Assembly: GCF_018613835.1 (NCBI RefSeq)
Contig: NZ_JAGGPM010000006.1
Location: 144,005-208,004, forward strand
Source: Arthrobacter sp. ISL-5
Lineage (GTDB): Bacteria; Actinomycetota; Actinomycetes; Actinomycetales; Micrococcaceae
Direction of reading: 5' to 3'
Length of the DNA: 64,000 bases
The notes beneath the pieces are model-generated. The model was not told the origin of the DNA. It did not search any database and saw only the letters and a program-made list of their open reading frames with translations. This document shows positions 1 to 8,992 of the stretch, one piece after another (the first letter of the stretch is position 1; each line of letters begins with the position of its first letter). Made by a program: the position numbers and the translations under genes.

Positions 1-2
1 GC

Positions 3-434
3 GAACCGCAGCTCCTCGTGGCCGACGAGCCCACCTCGGCCCTGGACGTCACTGTGCAGGGCGGCATCCTGGACCTCCTGCTGGAGCTCCAAGAGCAGCG
101 CGGCATCGGCATCCTGATGATCACCCACGACCTCGGGGTGGCCCGGCTCATTTCAGACCGGATCCACGTGATGAAGGACGGCTCCTTCGTGGAGTCCGGC
201 GAGGTCCAGCAGATCGTGGAGCATCCCGCCACGGAGTACACCCGCGCCCTCCTGGCGGCCGTGCCGGTCCTGGGCCCGTGGGACGAAACCCCCGCGCTTC
301 CCGCAAGCGAAACCCCCGCAAGTGAAGACCCGGCCGCAAACGGCGGCGACGGGGCCGCCGTCGGAAATCCCGCCGTCGACACCACCACCACGGCCGGCGC
401 CGGCCTGACCAGGACTGGAGTCCGCCATGAGTAA
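3..434 (+). CDS. ABC transporter ATP-binding protein, Dpp/OppD type (5' truncated by window edge)
   Basis: This is the C-terminal part of an ABC ATPase; the start lies outside the window. The open frame begins at base 3 and opens with the Walker B/D-loop [12 protein letters not shown], followed by the switch-histidine motif ITHDLG. Walker A is off the edge. The C-terminal tail after about residue 90 is Ala/Pro/Gly-rich and probably disordered. The stop overlaps the start of the next ATPase by 8 bp. Two consecutive ATPases are the usual arrangement of Dpp/Opp oligopeptide or oligosaccharide importers. The substrate cannot be read from the ATPase, but the downstream catabolic genes suggest a glycan or sugar derivative (inference). 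Confidence 0.9.
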   Translation, partial: EPQLLVADEPTSALDVTVQGGILDLLLELQEQRGIGILMITHDLGVARLISDRIHVMKDGSFVESGEVQQIVEHPATEYTRALLAAVPVLGPWDETPALPASETPASEDPAANGGDGAAVGNPAVDTTTTAGAGLTRTGVRHE

Positions 435-1260
435 GCCGTTCCTCTCCGTCGAAAACCTCGTGGTGGACTACCACGTGCCGGGCGGAACCTTCCGGGCCGT
501 GGACGACGTCTCCTTCTCGGTGGACAAAGGCAAGACGATCGCCGTCGTCGGTGAATCCGGCTGCGGCAAGTCCACCATCGCCAAGGCGCTGATGCGCCTG
601 GTGACGCCGGCCAGCGGCCGGATCGAACTGGACGGAACGGACATTGCGGCGATGAGCGAAGCGAAGCTGCGGCCGCTGCGCTCCAAGTTCCAGATGGTCT
701 TCCAGGATCCCTACGGCTCCCTGGACCCGCACCTTACAGCCCAGGAGATCGTGGCCGAGCCGCTGAAGCTGCAGGGCGTGAGGTCCCGGGGCGAGCGGAA
801 CAAGGCGGCGGCCAAACTGATCGACCAGGTGGGGCTGCCCGCCAAATCCCTGGACCGTCATCCGGCGGAATTCTCCGGCGGCCAGCGGCAGCGGATCGGC
901 ATCGCACGGGCCCTGGCGTCCAAGCCGGAACTGCTGGTCTGTGACGAGGCCACCAGCGCCCTGGACGTGTCCGTGCAGGCCCAGGTGCTGCGGCTGCTGA
1001 AATCCATCCAGGAGGAGACCGGCATTACGTACGTCTTCATCTCGCACAACCTTGGCGTGGTGCAGGAGATCAGCGATAGCGTCATGGTCATGCAGCGCGG
1101 CAAGCTCGTGGAGTCGGGGACCACAGAGTCAGTCCTGACGTCCCCCAAGGAGGACTACACCCGCAAGCTCCGCCGCGCGGCACTGGACCCGTCAACAATG
1201 CGCGGGCTCAAGCCGCGGCACCTTGTCTCGTCGCTGGCCCTCGCCAACCAGCCGGGCTGA
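427..1260 (+). CDS. ABC transporter ATP-binding protein, Dpp/OppF type
   Basis: This is a complete 277-residue ABC ATPase. Walker A GESGCGKST is at residues 42-50, the signature FSGGQRQR starts at about 149, Walker B LLVCDEATSALD starts at about 169, and the H-loop ISHNLG follows. It is slightly shorter than usual DppF/OppF proteins, and the C-terminal oligopeptide-transporter extension is brief. The ATG lies inside the end of the preceding ATPase gene, so the two are translationally coupled. It should energise the same importer, whose permeases and binding protein lie upstream of the window. Confidence 0.93.
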   Translation: MSKPFLSVENLVVDYHVPGGTFRAVDDVSFSVDKGKTIAVVGESGCGKSTIAKALMRLVTPASGRIELDGTDIAAMSEAKLRPLRSKFQMVFQDPYGSLDPHLTAQEIVAEPLKLQGVRSRGERNKAAAKLIDQVGLPAKSLDRHPAEFSGGQRQRIGIARALASKPELLVCDEATSALDVSVQAQVLRLLKSIQEETGITYVFISHNLGVVQEISDSVMVMQRGKLVESGTTESVLTSPKEDYTRKLRRAALDPSTMRGLKPRHLVSSLALANQPG

Positions 1261-1309
1261 CCTGAACCCGAACCGAACCAAACACACTGCAACCATGAGG
1301 AACCAACAC

Positions 1310-2299
1310 ATGAGCAAGCAGCCAGAAGGCACTCCCGTCGACGGACTGAGGCTACCCATCTCCCGCCTCGTCCTGGGCACCATGACATTCGGCGACACCG
1401 CCGACGAGGCCACCGCCGGCCGCATGGTGGATGAGGCCCTCGCCGCCGGCATCACCACGATCGACACCGCCAACGCCTACGTGGGCGGTGCCACCGAGGA
1501 AATGCTCGCCCGGCTCCTCAAGGACCACCGGGAGGACATTGTCCTGGCCTCCAAGGCGGGGATGCCGCACGCCGACCACGGCCAGCACTCACCCCTGTCG
1601 CCCCAGGGACTGCGCAAGAGCGTCGAGGGCAGCCTGCGCCGCCTCGGAGTGGACAGCATCGACCTCTTCTACCTGCACCAGCCGGACCGCGCCACTCCCC
1701 TCCGCGACACCCTGGCCACTGTGGCGGAACTCGCCGCCGAAGGCAAGATCGGCGCCCTGGGCGTGTCCAACTTCGCCGCCTGGCAGATCGCCGACGTCAT
1801 CCACGTGGCCCGCGAAGTCGGGGCGCCGCGGCCGGTGGTGGCGCAGCAGCTCTACAACCTCGTGGCCCGGCGCGTGGAGGAGGAGTACCTCGAATTCGCC
1901 GCCACGCACGACGTCCACACCATGGTCTACAACCCGCTGGGCGGCGGGCTGCTCACCGGAAAGCACAGCTTTGAGTCCAAGCCCTCCGAGGGCCGCTTCG
2001 GCGACTCCAAGCTTGCCGCCATGTACACGCGGCGCTACTGGGACAAACAGCTGTTCGAGGCCGTCACGGCCCTGGCCGGCATCGCCGCGGACGCCGGAAT
2101 CAGCCTCGCGGAGCTGTCGCTGCGCTGGCTCGCCTACCGCGACGGCGTCGGTTCGATGCTGCTGGGCGGGTCCAAGGTGGAGCAGCTGCGCGCCAACATC
2201 GAGGCCGTGGCCAAGGGCCCGCTCCCCGCGGACGTCACCGCTGCGTGCGACGCCATAGGAGCCGGGCTCCGTGGCCCCATGCCCGCCTACAACCGCTGA
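1310..2299 (+). CDS. Aldo/keto reductase
   Basis: This 329-residue protein has the AKR TIM-barrel pattern. It shows the catalytic Asp in IDTANAY, the Tyr three residues later, the Lys in LASKAG and the His in YLHQPD. The C-terminal half carries the NADP-binding style segment MLLGGSKVEQLRANI. An upstream in-frame start at 1223 is open, but ATG 1310 has an AGGA eight bases before it and gives a normal AKR N-terminus. It probably oxidises or reduces a sugar or sugar acid. Its position between the transporter and an HpaI-type aldolase suggests the dehydrogenase step of a non-phosphorylative sugar route (inference). Confidence 0.92.
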   Translation: MSKQPEGTPVDGLRLPISRLVLGTMTFGDTADEATAGRMVDEALAAGITTIDTANAYVGGATEEMLARLLKDHREDIVLASKAGMPHADHGQHSPLSPQGLRKSVEGSLRRLGVDSIDLFYLHQPDRATPLRDTLATVAELAAEGKIGALGVSNFAAWQIADVIHVAREVGAPRPVVAQQLYNLVARRVEEEYLEFAATHDVHTMVYNPLGGGLLTGKHSFESKPSEGRFGDSKLAAMYTRRYWDKQLFEAVTALAGIAADAGISLAELSLRWLAYRDGVGSMLLGGSKVEQLRANIEAVAKGPLPADVTAACDAIGAGLRGPMPAYNR

Positions 2300-2357
2300 G
2301 CTGTTCACCAGCTGACCCCGGCCCCACAACAGCCCACACATGACTGAAGGTAGAAAA

Positions 2358-3134
2358 ATGACATCGGAACTGGCCCTCGAATTCGCCCGCAAGATCCGCG
2401 CCCGCGAGCAGGCCGTCGGATACTGGGCCGTGCTGGACGCGCCCGTGGCCACGGAGCGCATCGGCCGCCTGGGCTACGACTACGTCGCCCTGGACGCCCA
2501 GCACGGGCTGCTCGGCTATTCGGGGATCCTCAACGGACTGATGGCCATCGACGCCGGGCACACCGCCGTCGGCATGGTGCGCGTTGAGGACAACAACCTG
2601 ACCGCGATCGGCAAGGCGCTGGATGCCGGCGCCGTCGGCGTCATCGTGCCGCTCGTGAACACGGCGGAGGACGCCGCCGCGGCCGTCGCCGCTGCGAAGT
2701 ACCCGCCGATGGGCGGCCGCTCGTACGGGCCCATGCGCTCCGCCCTGCGGATCGGGCCGGTTCCCGCCGACGCCAACGCCGCCACCCTGGTGTTCGCGAT
2801 GATCGAGACGCCGGACGGCCTGAAAAACGTCAAGGAGATCTGCGCGACGCCCGGGCTCGACGGCATCTACGTGGGCCCCTCCGACCTTGCCATCGCCGTC
2901 GGCGGCGCCTTCCCCGGCGACCCCGCCATCGAAGCCGAGTTCAACGCAGCGCTGGAGGCGATCGCAGAAGCAGCAGCCTCGGCTGGCGTGGCCGCGGGCA
3001 TCCACACCCCGGCGGGGGAGGTGGCGGCCCTCCGGCTGAGCCAGGGCTACACCTTCACCACCATCGCCTCGGACCTCACGCACCTGGAACAGATCGCCAA
3101 GGCCCACCTCGCCGCGGCCATCAGCAAGGACTGA
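2358..3134 (+). CDS. HpcH/HpaI-type 2-oxo acid aldolase
   Basis: This is a 258-residue protein of the metal-dependent class II pyruvate aldolase family (HpcH/HpaI, related to rhamnonate and 4-hydroxy-2-oxoheptanedioate aldolases). Visible family segments are YVALDAQHG (general-base region), PPMGGRSYGP, MIETPDGL with the metal-binding Glu, and IYVGPSDLA with the metal-binding Asp. An alternative ATG at 2340 exists; 2358 is preferred because GAAGG lies seven bases upstream. The expected reaction is retro-aldol cleavage of a 2-keto-3-deoxy sugar acid to pyruvate and an aldehyde. The exact sugar is not deducible. Confidence 0.92.
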   Translation: MTSELALEFARKIRAREQAVGYWAVLDAPVATERIGRLGYDYVALDAQHGLLGYSGILNGLMAIDAGHTAVGMVRVEDNNLTAIGKALDAGAVGVIVPLVNTAEDAAAAVAAAKYPPMGGRSYGPMRSALRIGPVPADANAATLVFAMIETPDGLKNVKEICATPGLDGIYVGPSDLAIAVGGAFPGDPAIEAEFNAALEAIAEAAASAGVAAGIHTPAGEVAALRLSQGYTFTTIASDLTHLEQIAKAHLAAAISKD

Positions 3135-3137
3135 ACC

Positions 3138-4418
3138 ATGCAGAACACCGTCAGCAATGCCTACAGCTCCATCACCCCGGACGGCGCCGTGAAGCACGCC
3201 GATGGCGCGGACTTCGCGTACCTGCCGGCTCCCACCGTGCAGAGCCACGCCGCCAACCTCCTGACGCTGCCGGACGGGCGGCTCGGCTGCGTCTGGTTCG
3301 GCGGAACCCAGGAGGGCGTGCCGGACATCTCCATCTGGTTCTCCACCCTGGAACCGGGGAGCACGCAGTGGTCCCCGGCGGAGCAGCTCTCCGACGACGG
3401 CACTCGGTCAGAGCAGAACCCCATCCTGTTCGCCGCCCCGGACAGCCAGCTGTGGCTGCTCTACACCGCGCAGAAGGCGGGCAACCAGGACACCGCCGAG
3501 GTCCGCCGTCGGACGTCCACGGACAGCGGCCGGACGTGGGGTGAGGTGGAAACGCTGTTCCCCGCCAACGAAACCGGCGGCGTGTTCGTCCGGCAGCTGC
3601 CCGTGGTGCTGCCGTCCGGCCGCCTGATCATCCCGATCTTCCGCTGCATCACCACGCCCGGCGAAAAGTGGGTGGGCAACAGCGACGACAGCGCCGTGAT
3701 GATTTCCGACGACGGCGGCGCCAGCTGGAACGAGCACGTCCTGCCGGGCAGCCTGGGCTGCGTTCACATGAACATCCAGCCGGTGGCCGACGGCTCCCTG
3801 CTGGCCCTGTTCCGCAGCCGCTGGGCGGACTCGATCTACGAATCCCGCTCCACCGACGACGGCACCACCTGGAGCGAGCCCGTCCCCACCGAGCTGCCCA
3901 ACAACAACTCCTCCATCCAGTTCACGGCGCTGGCCGACGGCCGGCTGGCGCTCGTCTACAACCACAGCCGCGCAGAGGAGAACACCGAACGGCGGCTCTC
4001 GCTCTACGACGAGATCGACGACGACGGGCTGGCCGTCGAACAGGGCCAACTCGCCGAGGCACAGGTGGAACCGGCCGCGCCGGCCGGCGGCGCAGTTCCC
4101 GGCGGTGCGGTTTCCGGCGACGGCGCAGAGCGCCGCGCCTTCTGGGGCACGCCCCGCTCGCCGATGACCCTGGCCATCTCGGAGGACTCGGGCCGCAGCT
4201 GGCCCATCCGGCGGAATCTCGACGTCGGGGACGGCTACTGCCTCTCCAACAACTCCCGCGACGGGCTGAACCGCGAGTACTCCTACCCGTCCATCCACCA
4301 GGGCCCGGACGGCGCACTGAACAGCGCCTACACGTACTTCCGCCAGGCCATCAAGTACGTGCGCGTGGACCCGCAGTGGGCCTACGAGGGAAGCACCACC
4401 CCCGGCGGCGACACGTGA
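3138..4418 (+). CDS. Sialidase-fold (BNR repeat) glycosidase-like protein
   Basis: This 426-residue protein has at least three Asp-box (BNR) motifs of the S-x-D-x-G-x-T-W type: STDSGRTW, SDDGGASW and STDDGTTW, with a later SEDSGRSW. They mark a six-bladed sialidase propeller. There is no signal peptide, so it should act in the cytoplasm on imported material. An Ala/Pro/Gly-rich insert near residues 305-330 looks like a flexible loop. It starts 4 bp after the aldolase stop, with AAGGA in front. Many proteins of this family are not true sialidases; with an aldolase and dehydrogenases around it, an unsaturated or deoxy-sugar glycan substrate is possible. Confidence 0.85.
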   Translation: MQNTVSNAYSSITPDGAVKHADGADFAYLPAPTVQSHAANLLTLPDGRLGCVWFGGTQEGVPDISIWFSTLEPGSTQWSPAEQLSDDGTRSEQNPILFAAPDSQLWLLYTAQKAGNQDTAEVRRRTSTDSGRTWGEVETLFPANETGGVFVRQLPVVLPSGRLIIPIFRCITTPGEKWVGNSDDSAVMISDDGGASWNEHVLPGSLGCVHMNIQPVADGSLLALFRSRWADSIYESRSTDDGTTWSEPVPTELPNNNSSIQFTALADGRLALVYNHSRAEENTERRLSLYDEIDDDGLAVEQGQLAEAQVEPAAPAGGAVPGGAVSGDGAERRAFWGTPRSPMTLAISEDSGRSWPIRRNLDVGDGYCLSNNSRDGLNREYSYPSIHQGPDGALNSAYTYFRQAIKYVRVDPQWAYEGSTTPGGDT

Positions 4419-5104
4419 GCAGTCCGCAGGCTGAGCGGCACGCGGTGGTCACCGGCTGCAGTTCGGGCATCGGCAAGGCCATCGCCGTGCGGCTGCTGGG
4501 GGACGGCTGGACCGTGACGGGGCTGAGCCGCAGCGAAACCGCACTGGGGCCGGGCTTCCGGTGGCGCCGCGCGGACCTGTCCGATCCGGCGTCGCTGGCG
4601 GAGGGCGTGGCCGGAGTCGGCCCTGCCGACGCGCTGGTGCACGCCGCGGGGTTCCAGCGGACCGCCGTCCTGGGCGAGCTGGACCCGGAGGCGCTCGCCG
4701 GGATGTTCACGGTCCATGTGGCCGCTGCCAGCGCCCTGGCCAACGCCCTGGTGCCGAAGATGCCCGACGGCGGCCGGGTCCTCCTGATCGGCAGCCGGAC
4801 GTCAACCGGGTCTCCGGGCAAGAGCCAGTATGCGGCCACCAAGGCCGCGCTGCTGGGCATGGGCAGGACCTGGGCGCAGGAGCTTGCACCCCGCGGCATC
4901 ACCGTCAACGTCCTTTCGCCCGGGCCGACGGACACGCCCATGCTGGCCGATCCCGGCAGGTCGGCCACCCCGCCGAAGCTGCCGGCGCTGGGCCGCCTGG
5001 TGGACCCGGAGGACGTGGCGGCGCTGGCCGGTTTCCTGCTGGGACCGCACGGGAAATCCATCACCGGGCAGAACTACGTAATCTGCGGCGGCGCGTCCCT
5101 GTGA
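4415..5104 (+). CDS. SDR family oxidoreductase
   Basis: This is a 229-residue classical short-chain dehydrogenase. The cofactor motif TGCSSGIG is near residue 14, the NNAG equivalent is HAAG, the catalytic Ser is in LIGSRTS, and the Tyr/Lys pair is in YAATKAAL. The C-terminus GQNYVICGGASL is typical of sugar or hydroxyacid SDRs. The open frame extends far upstream on the same strand inside the sialidase-like gene, but that part is a shadow. GTG 4415 overlaps the sialidase-like stop as GTGA, which implies translational coupling. It is probably the second dehydrogenase of the pathway. Confidence 0.92.
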   Translation: MSSPQAERHAVVTGCSSGIGKAIAVRLLGDGWTVTGLSRSETALGPGFRWRRADLSDPASLAEGVAGVGPADALVHAAGFQRTAVLGELDPEALAGMFTVHVAAASALANALVPKMPDGGRVLLIGSRTSTGSPGKSQYAATKAALLGMGRTWAQELAPRGITVNVLSPGPTDTPMLADPGRSATPPKLPALGRLVDPEDVAALAGFLLGPHGKSITGQNYVICGGASL

Positions 5105-5200
5105 GCGGATTCGGCCGGCGGGCAAATACGATGAGGTCAGCGTGATGGCCCGCCGAACGCGGACCAGGATGCGGCATCAGCTGCCAAAGGAGAACCAGGG

Positions 5201-5986
5201 ATGACCACCGCCAAGACCAGGCGCGAAGAGATCTACCACCTCGCCGTCACCACGGGGCTGGCGTCGGTGGAGGAACTGTCGCGGCATTTCCAGGTCACGG
5301 CGTCCACCATCCGCCGGGACCTCGCCCAGCTGAATGAGGAAGGAAAGCTCGCCAGGACCTACGGTGGCGCGGTGGCGCTCGGCGCCCACCCCGAGCCGTC
5401 CCTGCGGCAGCGCACCGGCCAGGCGTTCGAGCAGAAGCATGCCATTGCGGGCTGGGCCGCTTCGGAGGTCAAGGACGGCGAAAACATCCTGCTCGACGGC
5501 GGATCCACCGTTGGCGCGCTCGCGCACGCACTGCGCGGACGGGAGAACCTGTCGGTCACCACGCCGGGCATCAACACCCTTCAGGAACTGGCCGACTCCC
5601 CGGGCATCCAGGTGGACTGCCTCGGGGGCCGGCTCCGCGGGGTCAGCCAGACGTTCGTGGGTCCGCTCGCCGAAGCCGCCCTGGAACGCATGAGCTTCGA
5701 CCGGGTGTTCCTGGGCGCGGATGCCGTGACGGCCGATGACGGGCTGTGCGAGGCAGACCACTCCCAAACCAGGCTCAAGGAACTCATGGCACGCCGTGGC
5801 GACGCCGTCTACGTCCTCGCCGACTCCAGCAAGCTCGGCAAGCGCCCCTTCCACGCCTGGGCCAGGATCCCGCTGCCGTGGACCCTCGTCACGGACGCCG
5901 ACGCCGACCCCGGCCAGGTGGCATTGTTCAGGAACGCCGGTGTTCGGGTGGAGCTGGTGCGGATTGAAGGCAAGGCAACCGCCTAG
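5201..5986 (+). CDS. DeoR/GlpR-family transcriptional regulator
   Basis: This is a 261-residue repressor with an N-terminal winged HTH. The segment from EELSRHFQV to STIRRDLAQL is the DeoR recognition helix region, followed by ARTYGGAV, typical of the family. The sugar-phosphate-sensing DeoRC domain has DGGSTVGAL and FLGADAVTADDGL. The start has GGAG eight bases upstream. It lies immediately after the sugar catabolic genes in the same direction but is separated by 96 bp, so it probably has its own promoter and controls the cluster. Confidence 0.93.
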   Translation: MTTAKTRREEIYHLAVTTGLASVEELSRHFQVTASTIRRDLAQLNEEGKLARTYGGAVALGAHPEPSLRQRTGQAFEQKHAIAGWAASEVKDGENILLDGGSTVGALAHALRGRENLSVTTPGINTLQELADSPGIQVDCLGGRLRGVSQTFVGPLAEAALERMSFDRVFLGADAVTADDGLCEADHSQTRLKELMARRGDAVYVLADSSKLGKRPFHAWARIPLPWTLVTDADADPGQVALFRNAGVRVELVRIEGKATA

Positions 5987-6054
5987 GCGACTGAGCCAGC
6001 ACTCGCGGCCAAAAGCCCCGGCAGATAGTCTGACGCCCATGAACGTCGTTCAGG

Positions 6055-6579
6055 TTGAGCGGCAGCAAAGACCGCAGCGGCACGGCGGGGCAGGTCGGAC
6101 CCTTGCCTAGGGAGGGCTGGCCGGACGGGCCGATCGTGCTCGGCGTCAGCTGGGGGTTTCCGGAGCTTCTGGTCCGGAGGGCCGCTGACCTCGCCTCGGA
6201 TCTTGGCCTGCACCTGGTGTGCGCTTTTGTCGATCCGGCCAGCTACCTGACCGAATGGGAGGCTGCAGAGCTGCGGACCGCCCATTCCATGGACCCCGCC
6301 GTCAATGAGGAGGCCGACTTTCCCGCCGGGCAGCTGCTGCTGCGCCTGGAGGCCATTCTCGGGAAGCCGGGGGAGAACTGGTCTTTCCGCGTGCTGAACG
6401 GTGACATTGCGCCGGCGCTTGGCCGCCTCGCCGAGAGCGCCGGCGCGTCCATGTTCATCGTCGGCTGCCCCAGGTCCGGTGTGCTCGCCTGGATGGACCG
6501 GCTCATCGAGGGATCGGTCTACGCAGCCCTGGTCCGTCAGCAGCGGCTGCCGGTTCTCATCATCCCGTGCGACGGTTGA
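6055..6579 (+). CDS. Universal stress protein family (UspA-like)
   Basis: This single USP domain runs to about 174 residues. The N-terminal strand IVLGVSWG and the C-terminal nucleotide-binding style segment GCPRSGVLAWMDRLIEGS, then LPVLIIP, match the ATP-binding USP C-terminus. The usual Asp after the first strand is absent (SWGF replaces VDGS), so ATP binding is uncertain. The TTG at 6055 is the first start in frame but has no clear ribosome binding site. A TTG near 6103 would remove a poorly conserved N-terminus. Confidence 0.8.
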   Translation: MSGSKDRSGTAGQVGPLPREGWPDGPIVLGVSWGFPELLVRRAADLASDLGLHLVCAFVDPASYLTEWEAAELRTAHSMDPAVNEEADFPAGQLLLRLEAILGKPGENWSFRVLNGDIAPALGRLAESAGASMFIVGCPRSGVLAWMDRLIEGSVYAALVRQQRLPVLIIPCDG

Positions 6580-6610
6580 TGGCGAACTAGGCATGCCGAC
6601 ACAACGAAGT

Positions 6611-6645
6611 CCGGTGGCTGCCGGCCTGGTGCCGGCAGCCATTGG
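6611..6645. terminator. Strong hairpin between convergent genes
   Basis: A 15-bp stem (6611-6625 with 6631-6645, two G-T pairs) encloses a 5-base loop. It lies between the end of the stress-protein gene and the end of the minus-strand secreted protein gene. There is no T-tract, but the position suggests a bidirectional terminator. Confidence 0.6.
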
Positions 6646-6706
6646 ACTGGTGGCGGAACTGCTTGGAATTATGCAGCGTCACTCGTGATCGTTGAGGCCG
6701 GAGCTC

Positions 6707-8992
6707 CTATCGGTTCGCTACGGTGGTGGGTCCCGCGGTGCCGCCGACGCTGGACTCAATCCAGACGGTGCCGGGGTTGCGGGTTCCGGCGGCGGCGTTG
6801 CGCAGCCGGAGGATGTATTCGCCGCCGGTTGCCGGTGCCACAGCTGCGGTGACGCTTACGCGCCCCAGGACGGGTCCGGACAGGCTGCCCGAGTGGATGG
6901 TGATCACGCTGCCAACCGCGCTGCCGGTGCCGCTGATCCGGAGATCGCCGGTCTTCCACTGCGCCAAGCCGATCGTCACCCGGTCCGCAACCGGCGTCAC
7001 CTTGACCTCGTCGGTCCGGACGTCAGTGCCCACGGCGACCGTCAGCCTGAAGGTGAGAGGGCTGTTGGTCATCGGGTACTTGAAGACCGGCAGGCTGAAC
7101 GTGGGCTTCAGGGTGGTCGCGCCGCTGAGTGTGACCGCGTTCGGGTCGGTTGCCCCGGACAGGACCTGCTCCCACCGGTAGGTAGCGCCGGCTGAGGTGG
7201 AGCCGGTGCCGTCCAACGTGACGGTGGTGGCGGTGGTACGGCGTGCGACGGTCTGATCCGGACCGGCCATGGCTACCAGGGCACCCTGGACGGTCACGGG
7301 AGCGGTCTTCTCGGATTCGGGGCCCATGCCGTTGGTGTTGCTGGCCCTGACTGTGAACTCGTAAGCGGTGTCACCATTGAGTCCGTCATAGACCAGGGTG
7401 GTGACGTCGCCGGCGACCGTCTTGGGGGCGCCGAACGGCGCGCCGTCCGCGGTGTAGGCCTGGACCGTGTAGCCGGTGATGGTCAGTCCCGCAGCGCCCG
7501 GGTCCGGAGCCGTCCAGGACAGGGTGGCCGTCCCTTGGCCGGCAGTGGAGGCGGAGAAGACCGGTGCTGCCGGAACGGGATCGTTGGTGATGCTGAACGT
7601 GACTTCTCCGGTCTCGGAGGTGTTGCCGGAAGGATCAATGGCCACGAACTTCAGCGTGCTGGTCTGGGCGATGTCCATCGGCCCCGTGTAGAGCTCTGCA
7701 CCGTCGGCGAGGACGCCACCCGCAAGGAGGACCTCGGACCCGTCGAGGGTGTAGTAGATTTCTGCGCCCGATTCGCTGGCGGTCAGAGTCACCTTCTGGG
7801 CAACCGGGGAGGTTCCGCCGTTGGGAGAAGCCGTCACGGTAGGCGCCGTGGTGTCTGTCTCCGGAATGGCATGGGCGGCAGGGAAGGTCTCGCCGACGCT
7901 GCTCATGCCGACGACGTAGACGTCATACTCTTCCGCATTGGACAGGCCGGTGATCGTGGTGCCCGTGGCTCCAGCCCCGGAAATCCGCTTGCCGATTTCC
8001 ACCTTCTCGTTATTCGTCTCGGTCTTGCCGACTGCCACTGCCCGGTAGCCCGTGATGGCGGGGGTGCCGGGGATGGCCTCGGCCGGGGTCCAGTTCACCT
8101 TGAGGCCGGTCGACGTCTTGGCGGCGGTGATGCTGGACGGTGCGGGCGGTCCGGACTGCAGGGGGCCGTTGGGGCAGCCGCCCATTCCGGGGCCGCCCGG
8201 TTCGCCGTACTCGGCAATGGTCAGGCCCTGGCGGTTGGCATCTGCGTCTTCAAACTCCCATGCCATGGCGCGTTCGCCGAGCCCTGCGTTTGCAGCAATT
8301 TCTGCGTTGGCGGCATCGTCGAAGACATAGGTGGCGGTGAAAGTGTCTCCCGCGAATTCAAGGCTGGAAGAGTAGCCGCCCTTGTCCGAGGGCGTCAGGG
8401 GGCCGGGGATGGCCCGGATGTCGCGGCGGCCGACGCTGGTGTCCTTCAGCGCCGGCTCGATGATGCGCTGCTCCATCTGGGCGCGATTGACTCCGCTGCC
8501 CACGTGTCCCTTGACGGTGATTGTGTCGCCGCTGAGTTCGGAATCTCCGGTCACATAGGTGTCCTGAACCGTCGTTTCGCCGACGGTGGTTGTTCCGAAC
8601 TTCATGGAGACGACGTCGCCGGGACGGATGTCGGGGGTGACGTTGAGCCCGGTACCGGCGCCCCAGCAGACACCGCCGGGGTGGTTGACCTCAAACGCGA
8701 CGCCGCCGGCATCGACCACGGCCTCGGCGGAGCCGGTGATCTTGCCTGCCCGCTTGACCTCGAGGGTGGCGGTCTCGCCGGCGTGGCCCTCGTAGCCCTC
8801 GATGGAGACGAAGTCGCGGTCGGGGAAGACAACGATGTTGTCCGGGAAAGTGGGTACGGCCGCGTTGGCGGCCGGGATGGCAAACATGGAGGTTGAGCAG
8901 ATGACGGCCGAAACGGTGGCAATGATTCCGGCCCTGCGGGTCCCGGGAAGGCGAGAAGTGTGCGCTCCCGGCTCGTTCTGTGCTGATTTCAT
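6707..8992 (-). CDS. Large secreted protein with Fn3-type and chitobiase-C-type domains
   Basis: This is a 761-residue exported protein. The N-terminus has basic residues, a hydrophobic stretch (IIATVSAVICSTSMFA) and an AANA-AV type signal peptidase site near residue 45. Two fibronectin type III-like repeats are visible around residues 285-375 and 475-565. Between them is a chitobiase C-terminal style repeat (EIYYTLDGSE). A PKD-like segment (AGPDQTVARRTT) is followed by a C-terminal beta domain ending without an LPXTG motif or membrane anchor. It is probably a released or non-covalently bound cell-surface protein. GAGG lies five bases before the ATG. The first 280 residues match nothing I recognise. 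Confidence 0.85.
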   Translation of the reverse strand: MKSAQNEPGAHTSRLPGTRRAGIIATVSAVICSTSMFAIPAANAAVPTFPDNIVVFPDRDFVSIEGYEGHAGETATLEVKRAGKITGSAEAVVDAGGVAFEVNHPGGVCWGAGTGLNVTPDIRPGDVVSMKFGTTTVGETTVQDTYVTGDSELSGDTITVKGHVGSGVNRAQMEQRIIEPALKDTSVGRRDIRAIPGPLTPSDKGGYSSSLEFAGDTFTATYVFDDAANAEIAANAGLGERAMAWEFEDADANRQGLTIAEYGEPGGPGMGGCPNGPLQSGPPAPSSITAAKTSTGLKVNWTPAEAIPGTPAITGYRAVAVGKTETNNEKVEIGKRISGAGATGTTITGLSNAEEYDVYVVGMSSVGETFPAAHAIPETDTTAPTVTASPNGGTSPVAQKVTLTASESGAEIYYTLDGSEVLLAGGVLADGAELYTGPMDIAQTSTLKFVAIDPSGNTSETGEVTFSITNDPVPAAPVFSASTAGQGTATLSWTAPDPGAAGLTITGYTVQAYTADGAPFGAPKTVAGDVTTLVYDGLNGDTAYEFTVRASNTNGMGPESEKTAPVTVQGALVAMAGPDQTVARRTTATTVTLDGTGSTSAGATYRWEQVLSGATDPNAVTLSGATTLKPTFSLPVFKYPMTNSPLTFRLTVAVGTDVRTDEVKVTPVADRVTIGLAQWKTGDLRISGTGSAVGSVITIHSGSLSGPVLGRVSVTAAVAPATGGEYILRLRNAAAGTRNPGTVWIESSVGGTAGPTTVANR

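Noticed and set aside
148..1047. Long minus-strand open frame of 299 codons opposite the ABC ATPase genes
   Set aside because: High-GC antisense shadow with no domain features. The plus strand has two complete ABC motif sets.
3668..4414. Upstream extension of the SDR open frame through the sialidase-like gene
   Set aside because: It is Arg/Pro-rich shadow sequence in the +2 frame of a well-supported gene. The SDR fold starts at GTG 4415.
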